Of a stretch of 64,000 nt of DNA, positions 44,632 through 53,507 are shown piece after piece. The stretch comes from Thermaceae bacterium (lineage in GTDB: Bacteria > Deinococcota > Deinococci > Deinococcales > Thermaceae). Position 1 is the first letter of the stretch; each line of letters begins with the position of its first letter. The stretch spans positions 1 through 64,000 of the forward strand of contig JADMIM010000009.1 in NCBI GenBank assembly GCA_015478585.1. Direction: 5' to 3'. The notes under the pieces were generated by a model. That model had not been told where the DNA came from. It saw nothing but the letters and a program-made list of their open reading frames with translations, and did not search any database. Both the position numbers and the translations under genes were made by a program.

Positions 44632-45401
44632 ACTGGAATATCCTATTGTTCCAGGTGTTTCCCTACGTGGCGCTGGCCCTGCTGCTGGTGGTCAGCGTGC
44701 AACGTATGCGCCACAAGCCTTTCAGTGTCTCGAGTCTCTCGAGCCAACTTCTCGAGCGCAAACTCTTGTATTTTGGTTCCATTCCCTTTCACTGGGGCGT
44801 GCTGCTGATCCTGCTGGGGCATCTATTGGCCCTATTGATTCCCGCCGGTTTGCTGCTGTGGAACGCGGTGCCGATTCGGCTATATTTGCTCGAGATTACC
44901 GGCCTGGCCCTGGCCCTGTGGACGCTGAGCGGTTTGCTGGTGCTGCTGTACCGCCGCCTCAGCAACCGGCGCATTCTGGCCGTGACCCGCCCCACCGATG
45001 TGATCGTGCTGCTGCTGCTGGGGGTTTCGTTGGTGACGGGCATTTTCACTGCTCTGGCCTATCGCTATGGCTCTTATTGGTTTCCCGCCGTCTTCACCCC
45101 ATATTTATGGTCGGTTTTGATCCTGCGCCCCCGTCCTGAGTTGGTCGCGGATATGCCCTTCTGGACACAGTGGCATGTATTCAATTTCTGGCTGCTGTTG
45201 GCAGTTTTTCCCTTTACCCGCCTGATCCACATCATCACGGTGCCCATTGGCTACCTGTGGCGGCCCTGGCAAATTGTTATTTGGGTGCGGCGTAACCGCC
45301 GTCCTCAGGTAGCCCCACCCCTTGCCCGGCCCTATTCGCCCCCAACCAGCGAAGGGCCGTCAGCCCTCCAGGACAGCGGAGGCTCGTATGGTTCGGACTA
45401 A
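44628..45401 (+). CDS. narI: Nitrate reductase gamma subunit (dihaem cytochrome b)
   Basis: 257 residues, five membrane helices. SIPFHWGVLLILLGHLLALLIP and WHVFNFWLLLAVFPFTRLIHIITVPIGYLWRPWQIV hold the His residues that ligate two b haems, as in NarI. It oxidises quinol on the outer face and passes electrons inward. A basic and Pro-rich tail extends past the last helix. The narK1 gene starts 14 bases before its stop. Confidence 0.94.
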   Translation: MNWNILLFQVFPYVALALLLVVSVQRMRHKPFSVSSLSSQLLERKLLYFGSIPFHWGVLLILLGHLLALLIPAGLLLWNAVPIRLYLLEITGLALALWTLSGLLVLLYRRLSNRRILAVTRPTDVIVLLLLGVSLVTGIFTALAYRYGSYWFPAVFTPYLWSVLILRPRPELVADMPFWTQWHVFNFWLLLAVFPFTRLIHIITVPIGYLWRPWQIVIWVRRNRRPQVAPPLARPYSPPTSEGPSALQDSGGSYGSD

Positions 45402-46716
45402 CCCTGCCGCAACCGAGCGAAAACAGCGCCTCGAGGTGCTCACCCTCTCCACCCTGGGCTTCACCTTAATGTTTGCGGTGTGGCTGATGTTCGGGGTGCT
45501 GGGTATACCCATCCGCAAGGAATTCGGACTGAGCGACGTGCAATTGAGTTGGCTCTCCGCAGTGGCGATTTTGAATGGAGCGATTTGGCGGCTGGTCACC
45601 GGGATTTTAGCGGATCGGCTGGGGGGCAGGGTGGTCTTTATCTCCATGCTTTTCCTCACCTCGATCCCGGCCTTTCTGGTGGCCCACGCCACCAGTTATG
45701 CAGTATTGCTGGTCTATGCCTTCCTGGTAGGCTTTGCAGGCAACACATTCAGCGTGGGGATCGCCTGGAACTCAGCCTGGTTCCCCCGCGAGCAGCAGGG
45801 CTTTGCGCTGGGGATTTTTGGCGCGGGCAATGTGGGGGCTTCGCTTACCAAATTTATTGGCCCGGCCCTAATCGCCCTGACCCCGGCAGCGGGTTATTTG
45901 GGTGGGTTTGTTCCCGGCGGTTGGCGTTTCGTACCCTTTCTGTACGGGATCCTGCTGATCTTGATGGGTCTGGCGATGTGGGCTTTTACCCCCAGTACAG
46001 ACCGCAAACCAGGACAGGGTAGGCCCTTGAGCGAAATGTTGGTTCCACTGAGGAACATTCGGGTCTGGCGCTTCAGCCTGTACTACTTAGTGGTCTTCGG
46101 GGCCTATGTGGCGCTATCGGCGTGGCTGCCTAAATATTACGTGGACAACTTTGGCACCCCTCTTTATGAGGGGGCGCTGCTCACAGCACTATTCATCTTT
46201 CCGGCCAGCCTGCTCAGGCCACTGGGCGGCTACCTATCCGACCGCTTTGGTGCGCGGCGTTTGATGTACTGGGCCTTTGGGCTGATGCTCCTGGCTTCGG
46301 GGGTGTTGATGATGCCGGAAGGACATATCGTGCTCGAGCTGCCCTCAGGAACCCGCGACGTGCTGCCCTGGCACGTCAACGTCTGGCTTTTCACAGGGTT
46401 GGTGTTTCTGATCGGCATTTCCATGGGAGTGGGTAAAGCTGCGGTCTACAAGCACATCCCTGAATACTTCCCCAAAGATGTAGGGGCCGTAGGTGGGTTG
46501 GTGGGCGTGTTGGGTGCATTGGGGGGGTTCTTCCTGCCGCCCTTGTTCGCCTATACCCAAAAGTGGATGGGGATACCGCAGAGTACCTTCTTGGTTCTTT
46601 TTCTGATCACCCTGCTTGCAGCCCTTTGGATGCACCTGACAGTACTTTCCCTGCTACAGAAGGCTGCGCCGCAACTCCAGCACCAGTTTGAACACTATTC
46701 CGAAGGAGGCCACTAA
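45388..46716 (+). CDS. narK1: NarK1-type nitrate/nitrite transporter (MFS)
   Basis: 442 residues with 12 membrane segments. The start LTLSTLGFTLMFAVWLMFGVLGIPIRKEFGLSD and WRLVTGILADRLGGR are typical. Nitrate-porter signatures are AGNTFSVGIAWNSAWFPREQQGFALGIFGAGNVG and its C-terminal counterpart SMGVGKAAVYKHIPEYFPKDVGAVGGLVG. ATG 45388 with GGAGG overlaps narI and is preferred to an in-frame start inside narI. It is likely a proton-coupled nitrate importer. Confidence 0.9.
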   Translation: MVRTNPAATERKQRLEVLTLSTLGFTLMFAVWLMFGVLGIPIRKEFGLSDVQLSWLSAVAILNGAIWRLVTGILADRLGGRVVFISMLFLTSIPAFLVAHATSYAVLLVYAFLVGFAGNTFSVGIAWNSAWFPREQQGFALGIFGAGNVGASLTKFIGPALIALTPAAGYLGGFVPGGWRFVPFLYGILLILMGLAMWAFTPSTDRKPGQGRPLSEMLVPLRNIRVWRFSLYYLVVFGAYVALSAWLPKYYVDNFGTPLYEGALLTALFIFPASLLRPLGGYLSDRFGARRLMYWAFGLMLLASGVLMMPEGHIVLELPSGTRDVLPWHVNVWLFTGLVFLIGISMGVGKAAVYKHIPEYFPKDVGAVGGLVGVLGALGGFFLPPLFAYTQKWMGIPQSTFLVLFLITLLAALWMHLTVLSLLQKAAPQLQHQFEHYSEGGH

Positions 46717-48074
46717 TGGCACTTCGCAAGCTACCGACCCGTGGAGGAACCTGGCTGCAAAGCTGGACTCCCGAAGACCCTACGTTCTGGGAAACCCAGG
46801 GCAAGCGCATCGCCTGGCGCACCCTGTGGATCACCACCTACAGTCTGATCCTTTCCTTCATTATCTGGTTCATGGTCTCGGCCATTGTGGTCAGGCTGCC
46901 GGGTATCGGCTTTAAGTTCACCACCACCCAGCTCTTCTGGCTCACTGCCATGCCAGGGCTGGCGGGTGGAACCTTGCGCATCATCTGGACTTTCCTGCCA
47001 CCCATCCTGGGTACACGGTATTTGGTGACGTTTTCGACCGTGCTGCTCTTAATTCCCGTACTCGGCTGGGCTTATGCCATCGGTAACCCCAACACGCCTT
47101 ACTGGGTCATGCTGCTTCTGGCCTTCCTGGCTGGCATCGGTGGGGGGAACTTTTCAGGGTTCATGCCCAGCACCAGCTACTTCTTTCCCAAGCGCCTGCA
47201 GGGTTCGGCCCTCGGCATTCAGGCTGGTATCGGCAACCTCGGGGTCTCGATCGCGCAATTCATCACCCCCTGGGTGGTGGGTTTCGCCCTCTTTGCCTCC
47301 AGCGTGGTGGGCCTAGGCATCCCGCAAACCTTCATCAAGGGCGAAGCCAGCAACCCCATCTGGTTGCACAACGCCGCGCTGGTCTGGACTCTATTTATCC
47401 TGATTAGCATCGCGCTGGCCTGGATCATGCTCAAAAGTGTACCGGTGCGGGCCAACTTCCGCGAGCAGTTCGATATCTTCCACGACAAGCACACCTGGAT
47501 CATGACCAGCCTGTACATCGCCACCTTCGGCTCCTTCTCCGGCCTCTCGGCGGTATTCCCGCTTCTGATCCGACAGCTTTACGGCAAATTCGAAGCCTCA
47601 CCCGACCCGCTGACCTATGCCTTCTTAGGCCCGCTAGTAGGTTCGCTGGTACGGGTGGCTTTTGGGCCCCTAGCTGACAGATTTGGTGGGGCCATCTGGA
47701 CACAAGTCAGCACCATTGGGATGCTGTTAGGTGCGATTGGGGTTAGCTTCTTCGTACACCCAAGTACGCTGGCGCAATTTCCCTATTTTGTCATCATGAT
47801 GCTAGTAATCTTCTTCTTTGCCGGAGTGGGCAATGCTTCGACCTTCAAGCAAATGCCCATGATTTTTGAGCCACGCAAGGCTGGCGGAGTCATTGGCTGG
47901 ACTGCGGCTATTGCCGCTTATGGCCCCTTCTTGTTCTCTATCATCATCGCCGCAATCATCTCGAGGGTGGGGAATCCGACTGCCTTTTTCTACGGAATAG
48001 CAATTTTTTACGCCCTCAACGTTGGGCTCAACTGGTATTACTATGCTCGAAGGGGTGCAGAAAAGCCCTGCTGA
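46716..48074 (+). CDS. narK2: NarK2-type nitrate/nitrite transporter (MFS)
   Basis: 452 residues with 12 membrane segments. The N-terminal extension WTPEDPTFWETQGKRIAWRTLWITTYSLILSFIIWFMVS is typical of NarK2/E. coli NarK. The signatures AGIGGGNFSGFMPSTSYFFPKRLQGSALGIQAGIGNLG and GVGNASTFKQMPMIF are present. The first is expected to act as an antiporter for nitrite out and nitrate in. The ATG overlaps the narK1 stop. Thermus thermophilus also encodes two such transporters behind narGHJI. Confidence 0.92.
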   Translation: MALRKLPTRGGTWLQSWTPEDPTFWETQGKRIAWRTLWITTYSLILSFIIWFMVSAIVVRLPGIGFKFTTTQLFWLTAMPGLAGGTLRIIWTFLPPILGTRYLVTFSTVLLLIPVLGWAYAIGNPNTPYWVMLLLAFLAGIGGGNFSGFMPSTSYFFPKRLQGSALGIQAGIGNLGVSIAQFITPWVVGFALFASSVVGLGIPQTFIKGEASNPIWLHNAALVWTLFILISIALAWIMLKSVPVRANFREQFDIFHDKHTWIMTSLYIATFGSFSGLSAVFPLLIRQLYGKFEASPDPLTYAFLGPLVGSLVRVAFGPLADRFGGAIWTQVSTIGMLLGAIGVSFFVHPSTLAQFPYFVIMMLVIFFFAGVGNASTFKQMPMIFEPRKAGGVIGWTAAIAAYGPFLFSIIIAAIISRVGNPTAFFYGIAIFYALNVGLNWYYYARRGAEKPC

Positions 48075-48430
48075 TAGCGAGCTTTTGGTGCTCAAGCCTT
48101 AACCCAACTTTATCGCAAAGAATCCTGGGAGAGCCAGAGGGTGCTCATACCAAGTTCGGTTAGATAGTGATGAGCCTCTAAAGAGCTTTGAATCCTATCT
48201 TTGTGAAGCCGGTATCACTGGGCCCATCTGACCCACCAGGGGCAAACATCAGAGAACTGCGGTAGGCAGCCTAGCAAAGAAGCCCTGAAGCTGGGCCGCT
48301 CTTGCTGCGGGCGTTGAACCGAACTTTGCTGCTCTTCGAGAAAAATCGGAGAACCGCGATAAAGCTATGAGGGGATTGAAATTGTTGAAGCGGTGAATCC
48401 AAGTTGGCTGTCAAGAGGCAGAATAAGCCT
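48075..48430. other. Non-coding gap after the nar operon
   Basis: A stretch of about 356 bases without a supported gene. I see no strong terminator. The 16-mer TCGGAGAACCGCGATA at 48346-48361 also occurs at 16220-16235, downstream of the decayed IS5-family copy, so part of this gap may be the scar of a mobile element. The base style resembles decayed sequence rather than a compact promoter region. Confidence 0.5.
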
Positions 48431-49318
48431 ATGCGAGACCAAGCCGCTATGCTCGCTCAATTGGTGCAGTGGGCTGAAGCCGAACCTCATGTCCGGGCTA
48501 TGATTTTGACCAGCACCAGGGCTACCCGTGCCGAAACGCTGGATGCGTTATCGGACTACGACGTGGTTCTTTACGTGGATGAACCAGAAGTTTTTGCAGC
48601 CCGTAACGACTGGATAGACAGTTTCGGCGATGTTTTGGTACGGTTTCCGGTCTATCCAAACAAGTTTGAGTGGAACGGTCTCAGTTACTTTACCCGCATG
48701 AGGATATACCAGGACGGAATCAAAATAGATTTCACCGTAGCACCTCTCGAGGAACTCGGGGGGAGCGCTCGAACGGGCCAGCTAAGGGATGAACTGGACG
48801 CGGGCTACCGGGTTTTGCTCGATAAGAACGGCTTAGCCACAAACTTGCCGCAGCCCACCTATGCCGCCTATATTCCCAGGCCCCCGGCCCAGCAGGAGTT
48901 TGATGCGGTGGTGGAAGAGTTTTGGTGGGAAACGAGCTATGTCGCCAAGAACCTTTGGCGGGACGAGCTGTTGCCTGCCAAATACAGCTTCGAAGTAGTG
49001 ATGAAGCTCGAGCTTCTGAGGCGCGTTCTCGAGTGGCGCGTCGAGACCGACCACGACTGGTCGCTGCGACCCGGCGTTCTGGGTAAGATGCTGAAAAGGC
49101 GTTTAGACCCAGAGACCTGGAAAGAACTCGAGTCCACCTACGTAGGTACGGATCTCGAAGCCAACTGGCAGGCTTTATTTGCGACCACCGCCTTGTTCCG
49201 CCGGGTAACGCTCGAGGTCGCCGAGCGATTGGGGCTGAGCTACCCGCACCAACTCGACCAGCGCGTGAGCGCCTATCTACAAAGCATAAGGGCGATGAAG
49301 CCTAAACTGGGGCGCTAG
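48431..49318 (+). CDS. Aminoglycoside 6-adenylyltransferase (AadE/AadK) family protein
   Basis: 295 residues. The N-terminal nucleotidyltransferase core MLAQLVQWAEAEPHVRAMILTSTRATRAETLDALSDYDVVLYV carries the D-Y-D metal-binding pair, with a second Asp in GIKIDFTVAP. The helical half (FWWETSYVAKNLWRDELLPAKYSFE, LRPGVLGKMLKRRLDPETWKELESTYVG) matches the streptomycin adenylyltransferase family. Typical members inactivate streptomycin with ATP, but many environmental homologues have no shown activity. ATG 48431 is preferred to an upstream TTG at 48404. Confidence 0.8.
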   Translation: MRDQAAMLAQLVQWAEAEPHVRAMILTSTRATRAETLDALSDYDVVLYVDEPEVFAARNDWIDSFGDVLVRFPVYPNKFEWNGLSYFTRMRIYQDGIKIDFTVAPLEELGGSARTGQLRDELDAGYRVLLDKNGLATNLPQPTYAAYIPRPPAQQEFDAVVEEFWWETSYVAKNLWRDELLPAKYSFEVVMKLELLRRVLEWRVETDHDWSLRPGVLGKMLKRRLDPETWKELESTYVGTDLEANWQALFATTALFRRVTLEVAERLGLSYPHQLDQRVSAYLQSIRAMKPKLGR

Positions 49319-49392
49319 TTTTACACTGTGTCCATTGCATACCCATGCAGCCGGGTCTACCATGGGGAGACCTGAAGGGCAGGGGGTTTCGC

Positions 49393-50733
49393 ATGGAGCG
49401 TCCAAGCAAAGAAGTTATCCAAGAGAACCGTGACTACACGCTGTTCTCCTGGTCGGTGCAGAGCACCGCCAACCCTATCCACATGAAGGCCGCCAAGGGC
49501 GTGTGGTTCTGGGATGGCGACGACAACAAGTGGCTGGACTTTAGTAGCCAGCTCATCAATATCAACGTAGGACATCAGCATCCCAAGGTGCTGGAAGCGA
49601 TAAAGAAGCAAGTGGACGAACTGTGCTTCGCCGGGCCGAGCTTTGCCACTGAGCCCAGGGGCGTGCTGGGCAAAAAGCTTGCCGAAGTCACCGGTCTCGC
49701 CAAGAGCTTCTACACCCTGGGCGGCAGCGAGGCCAACGAGAACGCCATGAAGATCGCCCGGCTCTACACCGGGCGCGACAAAATCATCACCCGCTACCGC
49801 AGCTATCATGGCGCAACTATGGGCAGCATGACCGCCTCTGGCGACCCCCGCCGCTGGCCGGTAGAGCCAGGTGTTCCGGGCTACGTGCGGGTCTTCGACC
49901 CCTACTGCTACCGCTGCCCGTTTGGCAAAACCCCCGACTCTTGCCAGCGCGAGTGTGTCAGCCATATCGAGGAAATCATCCAGATGGAGGGGCCGCATAC
50001 CATTGCCGCGATTATGGTCGAGGGGATTACCGGCTCGAACGGCCTACTGGTTCCGCCCGACGATTACTACCCCAAGCTACGCGCCCTGTGCGACAAGTAC
50101 GGCATCCTGCTGATAGACGACGAAGTGATGAGCGGCTTCGGGCGCACGGGCAAGTGGCTGGCGACGCAACACTACGGCATCAAACCCGATTTGGTCACGG
50201 CGGCGAAGGGCTTGACCAGCGGATATATGCCGTTGGGGGCAGTCATCGTCTCGGAAAAAATTGCCCAGTGGCTCGAGACCCACATGCTCTGGGGCGGCCT
50301 GACCTACAGCGGTCACCCGCTCTCCTGTGCCGCCGCCGTTGCCAACTTGAACGTCTACGAGGAGGAAAACCTCTTCGAGAATGTGGAAAAGCAGGGCGAG
50401 TATCTGGCCCAGAGGCTCGAGGCCATGAAGCGCAAATACGCCTGTGTGGGCGACGTGCGCTACAAGGGGCTCTTCAGTGTGCTCGAGCTGGTGCGCGACA
50501 AAGCCACCAAGGAACCCCTGGCCCCCTTCAACGGAACCTCGCCGGAGATGCAGAAACTGGCGGGTTTCCTCAAGTCCAAGCACGTCTACGCCTTCAGCCG
50601 CTTCAACATGATTTGGGTTTGCCCGCCGCTGGTCGTCACCCAAGACGAGCTGAAGTACGGCCTGGATATTTACGAGGAAGGCTTGGCGCTGGTGGACGAG
50701 ATGTTGGGCGTAGCAACCGCCGCCGCAGACTAA
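49393..50733 (+). CDS. Class III (omega) aminotransferase
   Basis: 446 residues. The PLP Lys is in LVTAAKGLTSGYMPLGAVI, with LLIDDEVMSGFGRTG in front as the PLP-binding Asp motif. The start NRDYTLFSWSVQSTANPIHMKAAKGVWFWDGDDNKWLDFSSQLININVGH resembles taurine, beta-alanine and 4-aminobutyrate transaminases. Together with the following semialdehyde dehydrogenase it could convert beta-alanine or 3-aminoisobutyrate to acyl-CoA. ATG 49393 follows AGGGGG and is preferred to one 48 bases upstream. Confidence 0.88.
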   Translation: MERPSKEVIQENRDYTLFSWSVQSTANPIHMKAAKGVWFWDGDDNKWLDFSSQLININVGHQHPKVLEAIKKQVDELCFAGPSFATEPRGVLGKKLAEVTGLAKSFYTLGGSEANENAMKIARLYTGRDKIITRYRSYHGATMGSMTASGDPRRWPVEPGVPGYVRVFDPYCYRCPFGKTPDSCQRECVSHIEEIIQMEGPHTIAAIMVEGITGSNGLLVPPDDYYPKLRALCDKYGILLIDDEVMSGFGRTGKWLATQHYGIKPDLVTAAKGLTSGYMPLGAVIVSEKIAQWLETHMLWGGLTYSGHPLSCAAAVANLNVYEEENLFENVEKQGEYLAQRLEAMKRKYACVGDVRYKGLFSVLELVRDKATKEPLAPFNGTSPEMQKLAGFLKSKHVYAFSRFNMIWVCPPLVVTQDELKYGLDIYEEGLALVDEMLGVATAAAD

Positions 50734-50737
50734 AACA

Positions 50738-50815
50738 AGGGGAAAAGGTGAAAAGTAGAAAAGGTCAAAGGTTGACTGCGAGCCTTTCCCTTTTACCCTT
50801 TTTACCTTTTCACCC
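50738..50815. repeat. Long imperfect hairpin between two catabolic genes
   Basis: A purine-rich arm of about 33 bases (GGGGAAAAGGTGAAAAG and so on, from 50738) faces a complementary pyrimidine-rich arm ending CCTTTTCACCCC (to 50815) with a short loop near 50775. It lies between the aminotransferase and mmsA genes and may stabilise or process the message. It resembles other palindromic intergenic repeats in this window. Confidence 0.6.
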
Positions 50816-50833
50816 CGACTTTGGAGGTTTGAA

Positions 50834-52354
50834 ATGGCAATCAAGGAACCAGAAATCAACATCAAGCGCGTGTCTCACTGGATTGGCGGGAAGCTAGTCG
50901 AGGGCACTTCGGGCCGTTCTGGTGTGGTGTGGAACCCCGCCACCGGCCAGCAGCAGGCGAACGTGGACTTCGCCAGCGTGGAAGAACTCGATCACGCCGT
51001 AGCCGTCGCTGCGGAAGCCTTCAAAACCTGGCGGGCCACCCCGCTCAGCAGCCGCGCCCAAATCCTCTTCGCCATGCGCGAGTTGGTGCACCAGAACCAC
51101 CGCAAAATCGCCGAGTTGGTCACGCTCGAGCACGGCAAGACCGTTCCCGACGCGATGGGGGAAGTGGCACGGGGACTGGAGAACTTGGAGTTTGCCTGCG
51201 GCATCCCCAACTTGCTCAAAGGCGGCTTCAGCGAGCAGGCCAGCCGGGGGATTGACGTCTACCAGATTCGCCAGCCGCTCGGCGTGGTGGCGGGCATCAC
51301 CCCCTTCAATTTCCCTGCGATGGTGCCGATGTGGATGTTCGCCAATGCCATCGCCACCGGCAACACCTTCATCCTCAAGCCCAGCGAGAAAGACCCCTCG
51401 GCCTCGCTGTTCATGGCCGAGCTGTGGAAACAGGCCGGGCTGCCGGACGGCGTTTTCAACGTGGTACAGGGCGATAAGGTCGCGGTGGATCGGATTCTGG
51501 GGCATCCCGACATCAAAGCCGTGAGCTTTGTGGGCAGTACGCCCATCGCCAGATACATCTACGAGACCGGAACCAAAAACGGCAAGCGGGTGCAGGCCCT
51601 CGGCGGGGCCAAAAACCACATGATGGTGCTGCCCGATGCCGACATCGGCATGGCGGCAGATGCGGCGGTGAGTGCTGCTTACGGCTCGGCGGGCGAGCGC
51701 TGCATGGCGATTTCGCAGGTGGTGGCAGTAGGTGACGAAACTGCGGATAAGCTGATTGCTGCTATCCAGGAGCGGATGCCCAAAATCAAGGTGGGGCCGG
51801 GCTTGGAAGAGGGCAATGAGATGGGGCCGCTGATTACGCGGGAGCACCGCGACAAGGTGGCCTCTTACGTGGAAAACGCCCCCAAAGAGGGTGCGAAGGT
51901 GGTGGTAGACGGGCGGCAAGACCCCGTTACCAAGACTGAGGGTTTCTTCCTGGGCACTTCGCTGCTGGACAACGTAAAGCCAGGGATGAAGTGCTACGAC
52001 GAGGAAATCTTCGGGCCAGTGCTGGGGGTGGCCAGGGTAAAAACCTACGACGAAGCCCTGAAGATGATCAACGAGCACCCCTACGGCAACGGTACAGCAA
52101 TTTTTACCCGCGACGGCGGGGCCGCGCGGCAGTTCCAGTTCGATGTGGAGGCCGGGATGGTGGGCATCAACGTGCCGATCCCCGTGCCGGTGGCTTACTA
52201 CAGCTTCGGCGGCTGGAAGGCATCGCTCTTCGGCGACCTGCACATGTACGGGCCGGAGGGGGTGCAGTTCTACACGCGGGCCAAAGTGGTCACGAGCCGC
52301 TGGCCCGACCCCAGCACTTCCAAGGTGGATTTAGGCTTCCCCCAGGTGCGATAG
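50834..52354 (+). CDS. mmsA: CoA-acylating methylmalonate-semialdehyde dehydrogenase
   Basis: 506 residues. Catalytic Cys290 lies in SAGERCMAISQ. NAD-site residues are in GITPFNFPAMVPMWMFANAIATGNTFILKPSE, and VSFVGSTPIARYIYE is typical of MmsA/IolA. The enzyme oxidises malonate or methylmalonate semialdehyde to acetyl- or propionyl-CoA with CO2 release. It follows the aminotransferase by 100 bases with a good SD (TTTGGAGGTTT), so the two likely form a beta-alanine/valine-type catabolic unit. Confidence 0.93.
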   Translation: MAIKEPEINIKRVSHWIGGKLVEGTSGRSGVVWNPATGQQQANVDFASVEELDHAVAVAAEAFKTWRATPLSSRAQILFAMRELVHQNHRKIAELVTLEHGKTVPDAMGEVARGLENLEFACGIPNLLKGGFSEQASRGIDVYQIRQPLGVVAGITPFNFPAMVPMWMFANAIATGNTFILKPSEKDPSASLFMAELWKQAGLPDGVFNVVQGDKVAVDRILGHPDIKAVSFVGSTPIARYIYETGTKNGKRVQALGGAKNHMMVLPDADIGMAADAAVSAAYGSAGERCMAISQVVAVGDETADKLIAAIQERMPKIKVGPGLEEGNEMGPLITREHRDKVASYVENAPKEGAKVVVDGRQDPVTKTEGFFLGTSLLDNVKPGMKCYDEEIFGPVLGVARVKTYDEALKMINEHPYGNGTAIFTRDGGAARQFQFDVEAGMVGINVPIPVPVAYYSFGGWKASLFGDLHMYGPEGVQFYTRAKVVTSRWPDPSTSKVDLGFPQVR

Positions 52355-52384
52355 GTCGAACTTAACCTAAGGAAACCCTGGCGA

Positions 52385-52690
52385 TTATCTCGCTGGGGTC
52401 TTCTTTTTGGCCGACGGTCTCTTCTTACCAACTACGTGTTTAGTTCCTACTTCAGCGGCATCCGCAGTCAGGCTATTTGGTTGGTCAAACCGCTGAATCC
52501 CTATTTTGACAATAGGGACTATAGCGGCTGGAAAAATGTTTTCTGGATTTGCAGGGTCTGTACCTATATTTGCTCCACTAATGCCAAACTCAATATACAA
52601 CCCCCACAGCCCTTCACCTAATCCATAATGATTGATGAGGGCCTCTGCCGCCTCTTTATGAGTGAAAGTGATTTGCCTTTGTTCAGCCAT
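52385..52690 (-). CDS. Hypothetical protein behind hicAB
   Basis: 101 residues. Sequence such as ITFTHKEAAEALINHYGLGEGLWGLYIEFGISGANIG and PAAIVPIVKIGIQRFDQPN is of regular protein character and ends in a basic tail (KKRPSAKKKTPAR). AAAGGAGG lies about ten bases before the ATG. It overlaps the hicB reading frame by 73 bases in another frame, so it is translationally linked to the TA operon. I do not recognise the family. Confidence 0.6.
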   Translation of the reverse strand: MAEQRQITFTHKEAAEALINHYGLGEGLWGLYIEFGISGANIGTDPANPENIFPAAIVPIVKIGIQRFDQPNSLTADAAEVGTKHVVGKKRPSAKKKTPAR

Positions 52691-53145
52691 CTTTGGTTAG
52701 CCTCCTTTAGACTTCGAGCTGAGCTGGTCGACTGAACGAATTGGGTATTTCCAGAAGTGGTTCCCTCCCTAACAGGCTCAGCTTTGACAACAAACACATT
52801 GAGGGTTGGGGAAGTTTTTACCTTTCTGCCTTTCACTTCTTCTATTGCCCTCCTAATTGCATCATCCACAAACTGATTTAAGCTTTTGCCAGCCGCTTCA
52901 GCTAGACGGGCGGCTTCAGCGTGGCACTCAGAGGAAATCCGAACAACAAATTTACCAGAGAAAGGTTTTTCAGGTGCAGGTTCGGTTGATAGATAAAAAT
53001 CAATTGATTCCTCAAATGCCTGACGTAGCTCCTCAACAGAGTCTCCGTGAAAACCAATGATGTGGCGTATACCTAATACACGACCTACAAAGCAACTATC
53101 TTCTTCGCTATATATGAGTTTAGCTGTATAGCCTTTATAAGTCAT
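52618..53145 (-). CDS. hicB: HicB family antitoxin with an unusual tail
   Basis: 175 residues. The N-terminal partial-RNase-H-like fold (YKGYTAKLIYSEEDSCFVGRVLGIRHIIGFHGDSVEELRQAFEESIDFYL) and the ribbon-helix-helix part (FVVRISSECHAEAARLAEAAGKSLNQFVDDAIRRAIEE) are those of HicB. HicB neutralises HicA and represses the operon. About 60 further residues follow the RHH and overlap the next gene. A normal HicB would end near residue 115, so this tail may be added or the result of a shifted stop. Confidence 0.88.
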   Translation of the reverse strand: MTYKGYTAKLIYSEEDSCFVGRVLGIRHIIGFHGDSVEELRQAFEESIDFYLSTEPAPEKPFSGKFVVRISSECHAEAARLAEAAGKSLNQFVDDAIRRAIEEVKGRKVKTSPTLNVFVVKAEPVREGTTSGNTQFVQSTSSARSLKEANQRWLNKGKSLSLIKRRQRPSSIIMD

Positions 53146-53396
53146 GGCTTGACTCCTATGCTTTCTAAAAATTCCCCCGCGTCCTTAACCTGATAAGGTT
53201 TTGCTTCTTTTTGAGGATGCGGGCGGTGAAAGTCAGCTCGTATTCCTTTGTACTTAAAAGCCACCCTGGCACCACTTCCTTCTATAACCTCACAACCTAT
53301 ATTTACTAGCAACGTCTCGATTCTTCTCCACTCGAGGTTTCTAGGAACTGGGAGGGTAAATATAGCCTCGAGGGTCTTGCGGTGAGCCGCATTCAC
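53142..53396 (-). CDS. hicA: HicA family toxin (mRNA interferase)
   Basis: 84 residues. WRRIETLLVNIGCEVIEGSGARVAFKYKGIRADFHRPHP is the HicA double-stranded-RNA-binding-like fold with the catalytic His region DFHRPHP and the tail YQVKDAGEFLESIGV. HicA degrades mRNA when not held by HicB. Its stop overlaps the hicB ATG. TACTAT on the minus strand occupies -12 to -7 of the ATG, which predicts a leaderless mRNA. Confidence 0.9.
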   Translation of the reverse strand: MNAAHRKTLEAIFTLPVPRNLEWRRIETLLVNIGCEVIEGSGARVAFKYKGIRADFHRPHPQKEAKPYQVKDAGEFLESIGVKP

Positions 53397-53430
53397 TAAA
53401 GTATAGTACCAAAACTAGTACCACTTTGTG
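53394..53430. promoter_or_regulatory. hicAB promoter with repeated operator elements
   Basis: TAGTACCA occurs twice, at 53404-53411 and 53416-53423, flanked by CACTAAAG and CTTTGTG, which are near-inverse. The -10 box of hicA lies within it. Repeated half-sites over the promoter are what a ribbon-helix-helix repressor such as HicB would use for autoregulation. Confidence 0.45.
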
Positions 53431-53507
53431 ATAACAGAACAACTTTCTATAACTAGTCTCTACTCAACCCCTCGAGCCCCCTTCCAAAAGCCCGTTAGTA
53501 TAGTCCG

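Noticed and set aside
52618-52690. Sequencing frameshift in hicB
   Set aside because: The downstream ORF has its own strong SD and regular composition, so a true overlap is at least as likely; it cannot be settled from one sequence.
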